Shown here: one piece after another, positions 28,774 to 37,694 of the stretch
Position numbering within the stretch: the stretch's first letter is position 1
Layout of the letters: every line of letters starts with the position of its first letter
DNA from: an uncultured Cellvibrio sp.
GTDB taxonomy: Bacteria > Pseudomonadota > Gammaproteobacteria > Pseudomonadales > Cellvibrionaceae
Assembly (NCBI GenBank): GCA_946480695.1
Contig: CAMLKG010000014.1
Coordinates: forward strand, 1-64,000
Length of the DNA stretch: 64,000 nt
Direction of reading: 5' to 3'
Notes under the pieces: model-generated
Databases searched by the model: none
What the model was told of the DNA's origin: nothing
Seen by the model: the letters and a program-made list of their open reading frames with translations, nothing else
Made by a program: the position numbers and the translations under genes

Positions 28774-29544
28774 TTGATTCATCCATCTGCAATTATTCAT
28801 CCGGATGCCAGGCTCGCTGCTGATGTCGAGGTGGGGCCATGGACCCTGATTGGCCCCGATGTTGAAATCGGTGCGGGCAGCGTGATTGCATCCCACGTCG
28901 TTATCAAGGGGCCAACCCGCATTGGAAAACATAATCGAATCTTTCAGTTTTCCTCTATCGGTGAAGATACCCCGGATTTGAAATACAAAGGCGAGCCTAC
29001 GCGCCTGGTGATTGGTGACCACAATGTCATTCGCGAAGGTGTCACTATCCATCGCGGTACCGTACAGGATCGCAGTGAAACTACCATTGGTAATCACAAT
29101 TTATTGATGGCATATGTGCACATTGGCCATGACAGTGTAATAGGCAACCATTGCATCCTGGTTAATAATGCTGCGTTGGCGGGGCATGTACATATAGGGG
29201 ATTGGGCAATCCTGAGTGGCTTCACGCTGGTCCATCAATTTTGCAAAATTGGCGCCCACAGTTTTTCCGGAATGGGCACGGCAATCGGTAAGGATGTGCC
29301 TGCTTATATCATGGTGAACGGAAGCCCTGCCGAAGCCAAAAATATCAATGTGGAAGGGTTGCGTCGTCGCGGTTTTTCCAAAGACGATATCGCCGTGCTC
29401 ACCAAAGCATATAAAACTATTTATCGCCGCGGTTTGACACTTGAAGAAGCTCTTGCGGAATTGGATACACAAGTCAATGAATGCCCGGCGTTGCAATTGT
29501 TAATCGACTCCCTGAAATCATCCGAGCGCGGTATTGTTCGCTAG
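28774..29544 (+). CDS. lpxA: UDP-N-acetylglucosamine acyltransferase, TTG start
   Basis: First step of lipid A synthesis, transferring 3-hydroxyacyl from ACP to UDP-GlcNAc. 256 aa. The only family-length start is TTG 28774, preceded by a weak GAGTG; an ATG at 28758 is in another frame and stops at once. The hexapeptide-repeat beta-helix carries VIREGVTIHRGTVQD and MAYVHIGHDSVIGNHC with the catalytic His, followed by HQFCKIGAHSFSGMG and the C-terminal helical domain (GLRRRGFS). Confidence 0.95.
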   Translation: MIHPSAIIHPDARLAADVEVGPWTLIGPDVEIGAGSVIASHVVIKGPTRIGKHNRIFQFSSIGEDTPDLKYKGEPTRLVIGDHNVIREGVTIHRGTVQDRSETTIGNHNLLMAYVHIGHDSVIGNHCILVNNAALAGHVHIGDWAILSGFTLVHQFCKIGAHSFSGMGTAIGKDVPAYIMVNGSPAEAKNINVEGLRRRGFSKDDIAVLTKAYKTIYRRGLTLEEALAELDTQVNECPALQLLIDSLKSSERGIVR

Positions 29545-29592
29545 AACAAGAAACCGCATCGCGATAGCTATTTTTAAAAATCCGGAGGGCTT

Positions 29593-30741
29593 GTGTCTGA
29601 TCACATACACATAGGTATTGTTGTCGGAGAGGCCTCCGGGGATATCCTTGGCGCAGCATTAATGCACGAATTGCGCAAACATTTTCCCAATGCAACTTTT
29701 TCAGGTATTGGTGGCCCACGCATGTTAGCTGAAGGTTTCCATTCTTATTTCCCGCAAGATCGCCTGGCGGTCATGGGATTGATTGAGCCTTTGAAACGTT
29801 TGCCGGAATTGTTGCGTATTCGAAAATTTTTACGTGAACATTTTATTGCCAATCCCCCGGCGGTATTTATCGGAATAGACTCTCCTGATTTTACCATTCC
29901 ACTTGAAGCATCCTTGAAAGAAAACGGTATCAAAACGGTTCATTATGTCAGTCCATCGGTATGGGCGTGGCGGCAAAAACGTATTTTTAAAATTGCCCGC
30001 TCGGTAGATTTGATGCTTACCCTGCTGCCGTTTGAGGCAAGGTTTTACCAGGAGCACAATGTACCGGTTGAATTTGTCGGCCACCACCTGGCTGATGAAA
30101 TTCCCTTACAGGTTGATAAGCAGGCTGCGCGAAAAACATTGGGGCTGGCTGAGGAGGGCAGGATAGTCGCGCTATTGCCAGGGAGTCGTTCCTCGGAAGT
30201 TGAACGCATGGGCGATTTATTTATGCGTACCGCGGTGGTTTGCCTGGAGCAGGACCCCAGCCTTAGATTTATCATTCCCGCGGCCAATTCAGATCGCTAC
30301 CGCCAATTGCACATTGCGCTGAATGATTACGTGGATTTTCCCATCGAACTCATTCATGGCCATTCCCACGAGGCTATGGCGGCGGCGGATGTCGTGTTGC
30401 TTGCATCCGGTACCGTGACATTGGAAGCATTGCTGTTAAAAAAACCAATGGTGGTCGCGTATAAATTGGCCCCACTATCCCACTTGATTTTATCCTGGCT
30501 AGTAAAAACCCCGTGGATATCATTACCGAATTTGCTCGCGCAAAAAATGCTGGTGCCCGAATTAATCCAGGATAAGGCCACACCGGAAGCGCTGGGTAGC
30601 GCGGTAATGAATTACTTTGATAACCCGGACCAGGCCCGGCAGCTTAGCGAAACCTTTGCCGCCATGCACACCGAATTGAAACGTGATGCGAGTGCCCGTG
30701 CTGCCGATGCTATAAAAAAATTAATTGGCAATATTTCCTGA
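29593..30741 (+). CDS. lpxB: Lipid-A-disaccharide synthase
   Basis: GT19 glycosyltransferase joining UDP-diacylglucosamine and lipid X into the lipid A disaccharide. 382 aa (E. coli identical), GTG start directly behind GGAGG. N-terminal VGEASGDILGAALM and GIGGPRM; SPSVWAWRQKR; the nucleotide-binding half has LLPGSRSSEVERM, ASGTVTLEAL and PNLLAQ. It is followed after eight bases by rnhB. Confidence 0.96.
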   Translation: MSDHIHIGIVVGEASGDILGAALMHELRKHFPNATFSGIGGPRMLAEGFHSYFPQDRLAVMGLIEPLKRLPELLRIRKFLREHFIANPPAVFIGIDSPDFTIPLEASLKENGIKTVHYVSPSVWAWRQKRIFKIARSVDLMLTLLPFEARFYQEHNVPVEFVGHHLADEIPLQVDKQAARKTLGLAEEGRIVALLPGSRSSEVERMGDLFMRTAVVCLEQDPSLRFIIPAANSDRYRQLHIALNDYVDFPIELIHGHSHEAMAAADVVLLASGTVTLEALLLKKPMVVAYKLAPLSHLILSWLVKTPWISLPNLLAQKMLVPELIQDKATPEALGSAVMNYFDNPDQARQLSETFAAMHTELKRDASARAADAIKKLIGNIS

Positions 30742-30749
30742 GGTAATTA

Positions 30750-31364
30750 ATGACTATCCTGGAGCCGTTTGTAACCACATACCGGGGACTTTTGCTGGCG
30801 GGTTGCGATGAAGTGGGGCGCGGTCCTTTGGCGGGCGACGTGGTAACCGCTGCGGTTATCCTAGACCCGGAGAATCCCATTGAAGGTTTGGATGATTCAA
30901 AAAAGCTCACAGAAAAAAAGCGCGAATTGTTATTCCACGAAATTCAACAGAAAGCAAAAAGCTGGTGTGTTGCTCGTGCTTCGGTTGCTGAAATTGATGA
31001 GCTTAATATTTTGCAAGCCAGTTTGCTGGCAATGGCTCGCGCCGTCCAGGGATTGCATATCCAACCGGAACACGTATTGGTTGATGGCAATAAATTACCA
31101 AAATGGCATTACTCCGCGGAGGCAGTGGTGCAGGGGGATGCGCGGGTTGCCGCTATCAGTGCGGCATCGATTCTGGCCAAGGTGACACGTGACCGGGAAA
31201 TGGTTTTACTTGATAAACAATTTCCCGGTTACGGTTTTGCCGACCATAAAGGTTATCCTACCCGGATGCACATGGATGCGTTGGAGCGGTTGGGTGCAAC
31301 GCCCATCCATCGCAGGTCCTATGCACCGGTCAGGGCCAAGCTTGAGCAAATGCAACTCTTTTAA
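30750..31364 (+). CDS. rnhB: Ribonuclease HII
   Basis: Cuts RNA in RNA-DNA hybrids and starts removal of misincorporated ribonucleotides. 204 aa (E. coli 198). The catalytic Asp-Glu are in [12 protein letters not shown], with further acidic residues in [12 protein letters not shown] and [23 protein letters not shown] and HKGYPT are conserved. GAGGT precedes the ATG. The position lpxB-rnhB-dnaE is the common proteobacterial order. Confidence 0.96.
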   Translation: MTILEPFVTTYRGLLLAGCDEVGRGPLAGDVVTAAVILDPENPIEGLDDSKKLTEKKRELLFHEIQQKAKSWCVARASVAEIDELNILQASLLAMARAVQGLHIQPEHVLVDGNKLPKWHYSAEAVVQGDARVAAISAASILAKVTRDREMVLLDKQFPGYGFADHKGYPTRMHMDALERLGATPIHRRSYAPVRAKLEQMQLF

Positions 31365-31394
31365 TTTTTTCGCCATTTCGATCCAACTAACCCT

Positions 31395-34300
31395 ATGCCT
31401 GCAGCCAATTTTGTCCATTTACGTTTACACACGGAATTTTCACTGAGCGATAGCCTGGTGCGAATCAAATCGCTGGTCAAGCGTGTGGCTGAATTAAACA
31501 TGCCTGCCTGTGCGATCACCGACCAAACCAATTTTTACGGTTTAATTAAATTTTACAAGGCGGCGCAGGGGGCCGGCGTTAAACCCATAGCGGGTAGTGA
31601 TTTTTGGCTGGCAAGCAGTGACACCGAGGGTAAACCGACACTGCTCACTTTGTTGGCAATGAACGACAAGGGTTACAAAAATATTATCGAATTAATTTCC
31701 CGCGCCTGGCGACAAGGCCAGCACCAGGGAGTTGCCTATATTCAACGTGAATGGGTAAGTGAATACAGCGAGGGCGTCATTGCGCTATCGGGCGGCAAAT
31801 TTGGTGATGTGGGCATGGCGTTATTGGGTGGGCGCCATGCGCAAGCACAGGAATTATTATCCTCCTGGATGCGCGATTTTCCCAACCGGTTCTATCTGGA
31901 GCTACAGCGCACTGGCCGCGAAAACGATGAAAATTATTTGCACGCGGCGGTGGCGCTGGCCGGCGATATGAATTGCCCGGTTGTTGCCACCAACGATGTG
32001 CGTTTTTTAAAGGCCAGTGAATTTGAAGTGCATGAGGCGCGTGTCTGTATTGGTGAAGGCCGCACGCTGGATGATCCGCGGCGCGAACGTCGTTACAGCG
32101 ACCAGCAATATTTGCGCTCTGCGGAAGAAATGACAGACCTGTTCAGCGATATTCCTGAAGCTATTGCGAATACTATCGAAATTGCCAAGCGTTGCACTAT
32201 TGATATCCAGATGGGTAAATATTTTTTACCTGAATACCCGGTGCCGGAAGGCTTAACCGAAGCCGAATTTTTCCGCAAGATTTCCCACGAAGGTTTGGAC
32301 TGGCGCCTGGAGCGCATCCTTGATAAAACGGCGCCCGATTATGCCGAGCGCCGCAAAGTCTATGAAGAACGTTTGAATTTCGAATTGGATATTATTATCC
32401 AAATGGGGTTCCCGGGTTATTTCCTGATTGTGATGGATTTTATCCAGTGGGCTAAAGACCATGATATCCCGGTGGGGCCGGGGCGCGGTTCGGGAGCGGG
32501 CTCACTGGTTGCTTACTCGTTAAAAATTACCGATCTCGATCCGTTGCAATACGATTTGCTATTCGAACGTTTCCTTAACCCTGAACGTGTTTCCATGCCG
32601 GACTTCGATATCGATTTCTGCATGGATAATCGCGATAAGGTTATTTCGTATGTTGCGGATAACTACGGTCGCGATGCGGTAAGCCAGATTATTACCTTCG
32701 GTACCATGGCTGCAAAAGCGGTGGTGCGCGATGTAGCACGTGTGCAGGGAAAATCCTACGGCCTTGCGGATAAACTTTCCAAATTAATTCCTCCAACACC
32801 GGGCATGACCCTTGCGCAAGCCCTGGAAGAGGAGCCGCAATTAAAGGAATTTTTAGCGCAGGATGGTGATGCGCAAGAAATTTGGGAAATGGCTGTGCAA
32901 TTGGAAGGGCTCACACGCAATGTCGGCAAACATGCCGGGGGTGTGGTTATTGCGCCCACCAAGCTCACCGATTTTGCACCATTATTTTGTGATGAGACCG
33001 GTAGTGGCCTGGTTACCCAATTCGATAAAGGTGATGTGGAAGAAGCGGGGCTGGTGAAATTTGACTTCCTTGGCTTGCGTACGCTGACGATTATCGATTG
33101 GGCACGCATAATGATCGATAAACAGCGGGCTAAAAAGGGCGAATCCCCGCTCGATATCAATGCCATTCCACTTGATGATCCCAAAACCTTTGGTTTATTA
33201 AAGCGTGCAGAAACCACCGCGGTATTCCAATTGGAATCACGCGGTATGAAAGATCTGATTAAACGCTTGCAGCCGGACAATATTGAAGACCTGATTGCGT
33301 TAGTGGCACTCTTTCGCCCGGGTCCCCTGGAATCGGGAATGGTGGACGACTTTATTAACCGCAAACACGGTCGTGCACAAGTTGCCTATCCTGACGCGAA
33401 ATTCCAGCACCACACATTAAAGCCGGTGCTGGAACCCACTTACGGAGTTATTGTTTACCAGGAACAGGTAATGCAAATTGCCCAGGTTCTTGCGGGTTAT
33501 ACCCTGGGTGGTGCAGATATGTTGCGCCGTGCCATGGGTAAAAAGAAGCCGGAGGAAATGGCCAAGCAGCGCTCGATATTTGAAGAGGGCGCAAAGAAAC
33601 AGGGCGTTGACCCGGAATTGGCGATCAAAATTTTTGACCTGGTGGAAAAATTTGCGGGCTACGGATTTAACAAATCGCACTCTGCGGCTTATGCGATTGT
33701 GTCTTACCAAACCGCCTGGTTGAAAGCGCATTATCCCGCTCACTTTATGGCGGCGACCATGTCGTCAGATATGGATAAAACCGATAAGGTCGTAACCTTT
33801 ATCGAAGAATGCCGCACCATGAAATTGAAATTGCTGCCGCCGGATGTGAACTCCGGTGAGTTTCATTTTACGGTCGATGATACCGGCCGGATTATTTATG
33901 GTTTGGGGGCGATCAAGGGGCTGGGGGAAGGCCCGGTTGAATCCATTATTGCGGCCCGCAACCAGGGCGGTCGATTTAAAGATCTATTTGATTTTTGTGC
34001 GCGCGTTGATCCGCGCAAAGTCAACAAGCGTGCATTGGAAGCCATTATTCGCTCAGGTGCTGCGGATAGTTTGGGACCAACCTACGACACCCCCGGCTAC
34101 AATATTGATCATGATCGTGCGGTGATGTTCGCTTCGATGGGTGAGGCAGTAAAAACAGCGGAACAAGCAACAGCAAATTCCAATGCGGGCATGATGGATT
34201 TGTTCGGATCTGTCATTGCTGAAGGAAGTTCTACGAAAGATGTTTACGCAGATTTTCGCCGCGCCCGTACCTGGACTATGAAAGAGCGATTAAACGCGGA

Positions 34301-34928
34301 GAAGGAAACACTCGGCCTTTATCTCACCGGTCATCCGATTGATGAATACGAACATGAATTGGAACATTTGGTCAGTTCGCGTATTGCTAATTTAAAACCG
34401 GAAAAAGGTAATCAAACGATTGCGGGATTAATAATTTCCCAACGCGTGGTAAAAACCAAACGCGGTGACAATATGGCTATTGTTACCCTGGATGATCGCA
34501 CCGGCCGCATGGACGTTACTATTTTTGCGGAAACATTTAACAACGCGCGGGATCTTTTACTGAAAGATGGCTTGCTTATTATCAGCGGGCAAGTTCGTTA
34601 TGACGATTTTAGCGGCATGTTAAAAATGAGCGCTGAAAACCTGCGCTTGCTCGCCGATGTCCGCCAGGAAAAAGTGCGCGAACTCCTGTTAGAGCTGGAG
34701 TCAGGTATTTTGCCGGTGGGTTTCGTGCGCGATTTTGCCGAATTGCTTGAGCCCTATCGCCAATCCCCACAACAAGACGCGCGTTGCGGTTTGGTCATTG
34801 ATTACGTGCGTAGCGATGCACGTGCGCAAATCCGTCTTGCCCCGCAGTGGAATATTCGTCCGGAGGATGAATTATTACAACGCTTGCGCGATACCTACGG
34901 TAGTCAGCGAGTTCGTTTAATTTATTAA
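31395..34928 (+). CDS. dnaE: DNA polymerase III alpha subunit
   Basis: Replicative polymerase catalytic subunit. 1177 aa (E. coli 1160). N-terminal PHP domain ([14 protein letters not shown]), palm with catalytic Asp403 and Asp405 in PDFDIDFC and Asp557 in [11 protein letters not shown], fingers with [11 protein letters not shown], then a helix-hairpin-helix region, an OB domain (about 1000-1080) and the tau-binding tail. No Shine-Dalgarno is evident before the ATG, although the N-terminus aligns perfectly with family members. Confidence 0.97.
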   Translation: MPAANFVHLRLHTEFSLSDSLVRIKSLVKRVAELNMPACAITDQTNFYGLIKFYKAAQGAGVKPIAGSDFWLASSDTEGKPTLLTLLAMNDKGYKNIIELISRAWRQGQHQGVAYIQREWVSEYSEGVIALSGGKFGDVGMALLGGRHAQAQELLSSWMRDFPNRFYLELQRTGRENDENYLHAAVALAGDMNCPVVATNDVRFLKASEFEVHEARVCIGEGRTLDDPRRERRYSDQQYLRSAEEMTDLFSDIPEAIANTIEIAKRCTIDIQMGKYFLPEYPVPEGLTEAEFFRKISHEGLDWRLERILDKTAPDYAERRKVYEERLNFELDIIIQMGFPGYFLIVMDFIQWAKDHDIPVGPGRGSGAGSLVAYSLKITDLDPLQYDLLFERFLNPERVSMPDFDIDFCMDNRDKVISYVADNYGRDAVSQIITFGTMAAKAVVRDVARVQGKSYGLADKLSKLIPPTPGMTLAQALEEEPQLKEFLAQDGDAQEIWEMAVQLEGLTRNVGKHAGGVVIAPTKLTDFAPLFCDETGSGLVTQFDKGDVEEAGLVKFDFLGLRTLTIIDWARIMIDKQRAKKGESPLDINAIPLDDPKTFGLLKRAETTAVFQLESRGMKDLIKRLQPDNIEDLIALVALFRPGPLESGMVDDFINRKHGRAQVAYPDAKFQHHTLKPVLEPTYGVIVYQEQVMQIAQVLAGYTLGGADMLRRAMGKKKPEEMAKQRSIFEEGAKKQGVDPELAIKIFDLVEKFAGYGFNKSHSAAYAIVSYQTAWLKAHYPAHFMAATMSSDMDKTDKVVTFIEECRTMKLKLLPPDVNSGEFHFTVDDTGRIIYGLGAIKGLGEGPVESIIAARNQGGRFKDLFDFCARVDPRKVNKRALEAIIRSGAADSLGPTYDTPGYNIDHDRAVMFASMGEAVKTAEQATANSNAGMMDLFGSVIAEGSSTKDVYADFRRARTWTMKERLNAEKETLGLYLTGHPIDEYEHELEHLVSSRIANLKPEKGNQTIAGLIISQRVVKTKRGDNMAIVTLDDRTGRMDVTIFAETFNNARDLLLKDGLLIISGQVRYDDFSGMLKMSAENLRLLADVRQEKVRELLLELESGILPVGFVRDFAELLEPYRQSPQQDARCGLVIDYVRSDARAQIRLAPQWNIRPEDELLQRLRDTYGSQRVRLIY

Positions 34929-35048
34929 TGCTTTAGCTGCTAATCACGCAGGTGATTAGAAAAACTCGATATAACTTTCTCCACTAATGTTGATTGAGGC
35001 GGTCTAGACTGACTAGGTAAGCATTCGATAATGAATCGGGGGTGCAAT

Positions 35049-35501
35049 ATGTCATCAATTCTTGTGCGCGATTATATGCAGTCCAGCCTCCAGGCCATTA
35101 GTGCTACTGCCAGTGTACGGGAGGTTGTCGATAATTTACTGAAATGGAATATCACCGGGGCGCCAGTAGTGGATGAAGATTTTCGAGTAATAGGATTCGT
35201 TTCGGAACAGGATTGCATTAAGGAAATGCTTAACAGCGCGTTTTACGCAGAAAACTCCGCACTGGTAACAAGTATCATGCGACACGACGTGTTAACAGTT
35301 ACCCCCGATACCAGCATATTGGAAATTGCTGAAACCATGTTGGGGCACAAGCCGAAGAATTATCCTGTCATTGATCATGGCAAATTAGTGGGATTGATTA
35401 ATCGCCGCCATATCCTCCAAGCCCTCAAAGAAAATAACGGTAGTTATTTTTCACTGCGGCCTAGTCAACCGACCTTTACCGTTAGCCGGCAAATTTCCTG
35501 A
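35049..35501 (+). CDS. CBS-domain pair protein
   Basis: 150 aa from ATG 35049, which has GGGGG eight bases upstream; an earlier ATG at 35031 adds six residues. Two CBS motifs cover nearly the whole protein (about 5-60 and 75-130): VRDYMQSSLQAIS with GAPVVDEDFRVIGFVSEQD, and SIMRHDVLTVTPDTS with NYPVIDHGKLVGLINRRHIL. Such stand-alone pairs bind adenosine nucleotides in several families; the ligand and partner here are unknown. It stands alone between dnaE and accA with its own 120-base upstream gap. Confidence 0.88.
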   Translation: MSSILVRDYMQSSLQAISATASVREVVDNLLKWNITGAPVVDEDFRVIGFVSEQDCIKEMLNSAFYAENSALVTSIMRHDVLTVTPDTSILEIAETMLGHKPKNYPVIDHGKLVGLINRRHILQALKENNGSYFSLRPSQPTFTVSRQIS

Positions 35502-35712
35502 TCCAGCGTGCATTGAATAAATTTGGATTGATAATTCGGGCCGGGTATTGTTGAAAAAACAGGCGCCAGGTGAGGCGCGCTGTTTCTGTTAATTTCATGT
35601 GAAAAGATCGACTAAATTGCCCTTTTCGCGTAAGGTAGCGACCCAAATACGCCGCCAATACTGTGGCTAAAAAGCCAGCAATCATCGGCAGTGCGTGAAC
35701 CCTATAAGTCAA
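35482..35712 (-). CDS. Possible small membrane protein (76 aa, TTG start)
   Basis: Unrecognised. The frame begins at a TTG that follows AGGAAG by eight bases, a convincing ribosome site in an otherwise empty 245-base gap. One hydrophobic segment (about 9-25, containing MIAGFLATVLAAYLG) is followed by a strongly basic, Arg/Phe-rich tail. The last 20 bases overlap the CBS gene end in antisense. An ATG at 35685 is an alternative start. It could be a chance frame; conservation would decide. Confidence 0.4.
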   Translation of the reverse strand: MTYRVHALPMIAGFLATVLAAYLGRYLTRKGQFSRSFHMKLTETARLTWRLFFQQYPARIINPNLFNARWIRKFAG

Positions 35713-35746
35713 AACGATAGCTTCCTATCCGAATTAAGAGCTTGAT

Positions 35747-36694
35747 ATGAATCTGAATTATCTGGATTTTGAACAGCCCATCGCTGAACTTGAAGGCAAA
35801 ATTGAAGAATTACAATTGGTTGGCAACAGCTCCGATGTGAATCTTGCCGATGAGATTGCCAAGCTGCGGGAAAAAAGTACCAAGCTGACCGAGAATATCT
35901 ATTCCAAGCTAACGGCCTGGGACATTGTGAAGGTCGCCCGCCATCCGTTACGCCCTTACGCATCCGATTACATCCCCCGCGTTTTTACTGATTTTGATGA
36001 ACTGCATGGCGATCGTCATTTTGGTGACGACAAAGCTATTATCGGTGGGGTAGCCCGTTTGGACGGCAAACCGGTCATGGTCATCGGTGAGGAAAAGGGG
36101 CGTACAGTCCACGAAAAAGTCATGCGTAACTTTGGTATGCCGCGCCCTGAAGGTTACCGCAAGGCCCTCCGCCTGATGGAAATGGCAGAACGTTTCAAAT
36201 TACCGGTGCTGACCCTGATCGATACCCCCGGGGCTTATCCGGGGATAGATTCAGAGGAACGCGGTATTTCCGAATCTATCGCCCGGAACCTTGCGGTTAT
36301 GTCCCGCCTGCGTACCCCTATTGTATGTACAGTGATCGGTGAGGGTTCCTCGGGTGGTGCTTTAGCCATCGGGGTGGGTGATCAATTGAATATGCTGCAA
36401 TATTCCACCTATTTTGTAATTTCGCCCGAAGGTTGCGCCAATATCATTTGGAAAACTGTTGCCAAAGCGCCGGAAGCGGCCCAGGCAATGGGAGTTACCT
36501 CCAAAGTGTTGCAGGATTTGGGAATCGTGGATGAAACTATCCCTGAGCCCTTGGGTGGAGCCCATCGCAATGTGGAGGAAATGGCCGTGAAGTTGCGCGA
36601 ACGCCTCGTTGCCCAGGTGGATCGACTAAACAAGGAACCTATCGATGCATTGCTGGAGCGTCGCTACCAGCGCTTGATGAGTTACGGTAATTAA
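35747..36694 (+). CDS. accA: Acetyl-CoA carboxylase carboxyltransferase alpha subunit
   Basis: With AccD transfers carboxyl from biotin to acetyl-CoA, giving malonyl-CoA for fatty acid synthesis. 315 aa (E. coli 319). N-terminal helical part with [13 protein letters not shown], then the crotonase-like core with [43 protein letters not shown] and [20 protein letters not shown] lies upstream of the ATG. Followed directly by a strong terminator. Confidence 0.97.
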   Translation: MNLNYLDFEQPIAELEGKIEELQLVGNSSDVNLADEIAKLREKSTKLTENIYSKLTAWDIVKVARHPLRPYASDYIPRVFTDFDELHGDRHFGDDKAIIGGVARLDGKPVMVIGEEKGRTVHEKVMRNFGMPRPEGYRKALRLMEMAERFKLPVLTLIDTPGAYPGIDSEERGISESIARNLAVMSRLRTPIVCTVIGEGSSGGALAIGVGDQLNMLQYSTYFVISPEGCANIIWKTVAKAPEAAQAMGVTSKVLQDLGIVDETIPEPLGGAHRNVEEMAVKLRERLVAQVDRLNKEPIDALLERRYQRLMSYGN

Positions 36695-36715
36695 TTTTTG
36701 TAACTGCTACTACAT

Positions 36716-36750
36716 AAAAAGCCGCTGAGGTAAAAATCAGCGGCTTTTTT
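36716..36750 (+). terminator. Bidirectional terminator after accA
   Basis: AAAAAGCCGCTGA pairs with TCAGCGGCTTTTTT around GTAAAA; A-run and T-run on both sides suit termination of accA and of the convergent gene ending at 36770. Confidence 0.9.
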
Positions 36751-36769
36751 CTTCCTAACGGAATGCAGT

Positions 36770-37609
36770 TTACATCTGCGGACCGTAGGCTCCTTCCAAT
36801 ATATGCATTAAGGGTATTTCAGGGGTTAATACTTCATAACCCTGCTGGTCTTTGAATTTAATCACAACTGTATACTCGCTGCCTTCGGGTGCAGGGCGCT
36901 CATTAATATTGATACCAATAGCCTCCAGCGCGTCAAATTCTTCAAAGGGAACCGGTGCGGGAACATACAATGTTTTTTGTCCTTTACCCATCCACAGCGC
37001 ATCGATTACAAAACCTTCGCGCGGACCGTTGATAGGGGCATCCATGGCGGCAAAGCTCAAATTGTTTTTCAGCGAAAGGGTCAGGTGCTTGCCGGCGAGC
37101 ACGACGGATGCTGTGTCCACGACCCTGGCAGGCGTGATGTCACGCAGGCTGATGCCATGCGCTACGAACAAATGCCTGCCAGCCGGATCAGCATCCGGTT
37201 GGATAAACATGGATTTTTCGGAAATAAAAGTTTCGATCATCGGCGAGTTGGATTGCGGCCGATTAAAATCCACACCCCGGATATCCACATATAGTTGACG
37301 GTAAATCCATGCATCATTGACCACGGCCCGGTAAGTATCATAGTTAATTTTTTTAAAGCCGGTTGCTAACAGCCTTGTGGTTGCGGGGAAGTTAATTTCA
37401 ACCGAGGTCACTTGCACCTCGGGAGTTAGCGGATCTTTATCAACAGTAATTACGGCGCGTTGTGCTTGACCAAAATCCAAACCGGGATAAATGATTTCAC
37501 CGTTGTTCGAGTGAACATCAATTAATTCATACTTAAAGGTTTTTGCGTAGCTGGAGGCACTAATAATACTGAACGCTGTTACGGCCAGGGTGCGGGCAAA
37601 CTTATTCAT
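36770..37609 (-). CDS. Secreted protein of unknown function
   Basis: 279 aa; I do not recognise a family. A clear signal peptide (about 22 residues, ending SSYA-K) and AAGGAG nine bases before the ATG show an expressed, exported protein. The mature part is rich in beta-strand-like alternation with a VNDAWIYRQLYVDIRGVDF segment in the middle, and contains no cysteine. No membrane segment, lipobox or enzyme motif is visible. It lies 85 bases downstream of the kinase/FGE fusion gene on the same strand and may be co-transcribed with it. Confidence 0.8.
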   Translation of the reverse strand: MNKFARTLAVTAFSIISASSYAKTFKYELIDVHSNNGEIIYPGLDFGQAQRAVITVDKDPLTPEVQVTSVEINFPATTRLLATGFKKINYDTYRAVVNDAWIYRQLYVDIRGVDFNRPQSNSPMIETFISEKSMFIQPDADPAGRHLFVAHGISLRDITPARVVDTASVVLAGKHLTLSLKNNLSFAAMDAPINGPREGFVIDALWMGKGQKTLYVPAPVPFEEFDALEAIGININERPAPEGSEYTVVIKFKDQQGYEVLTPEIPLMHILEGAYGPQM

Positions 37610-37694
37610 GCGATAAAACTCCTTATTAAGTTAAATGGCCCTGCTTATTGCAAGGCCAGCTAACGCTAGCAGAATAAAACGAAAAATAAAATAT

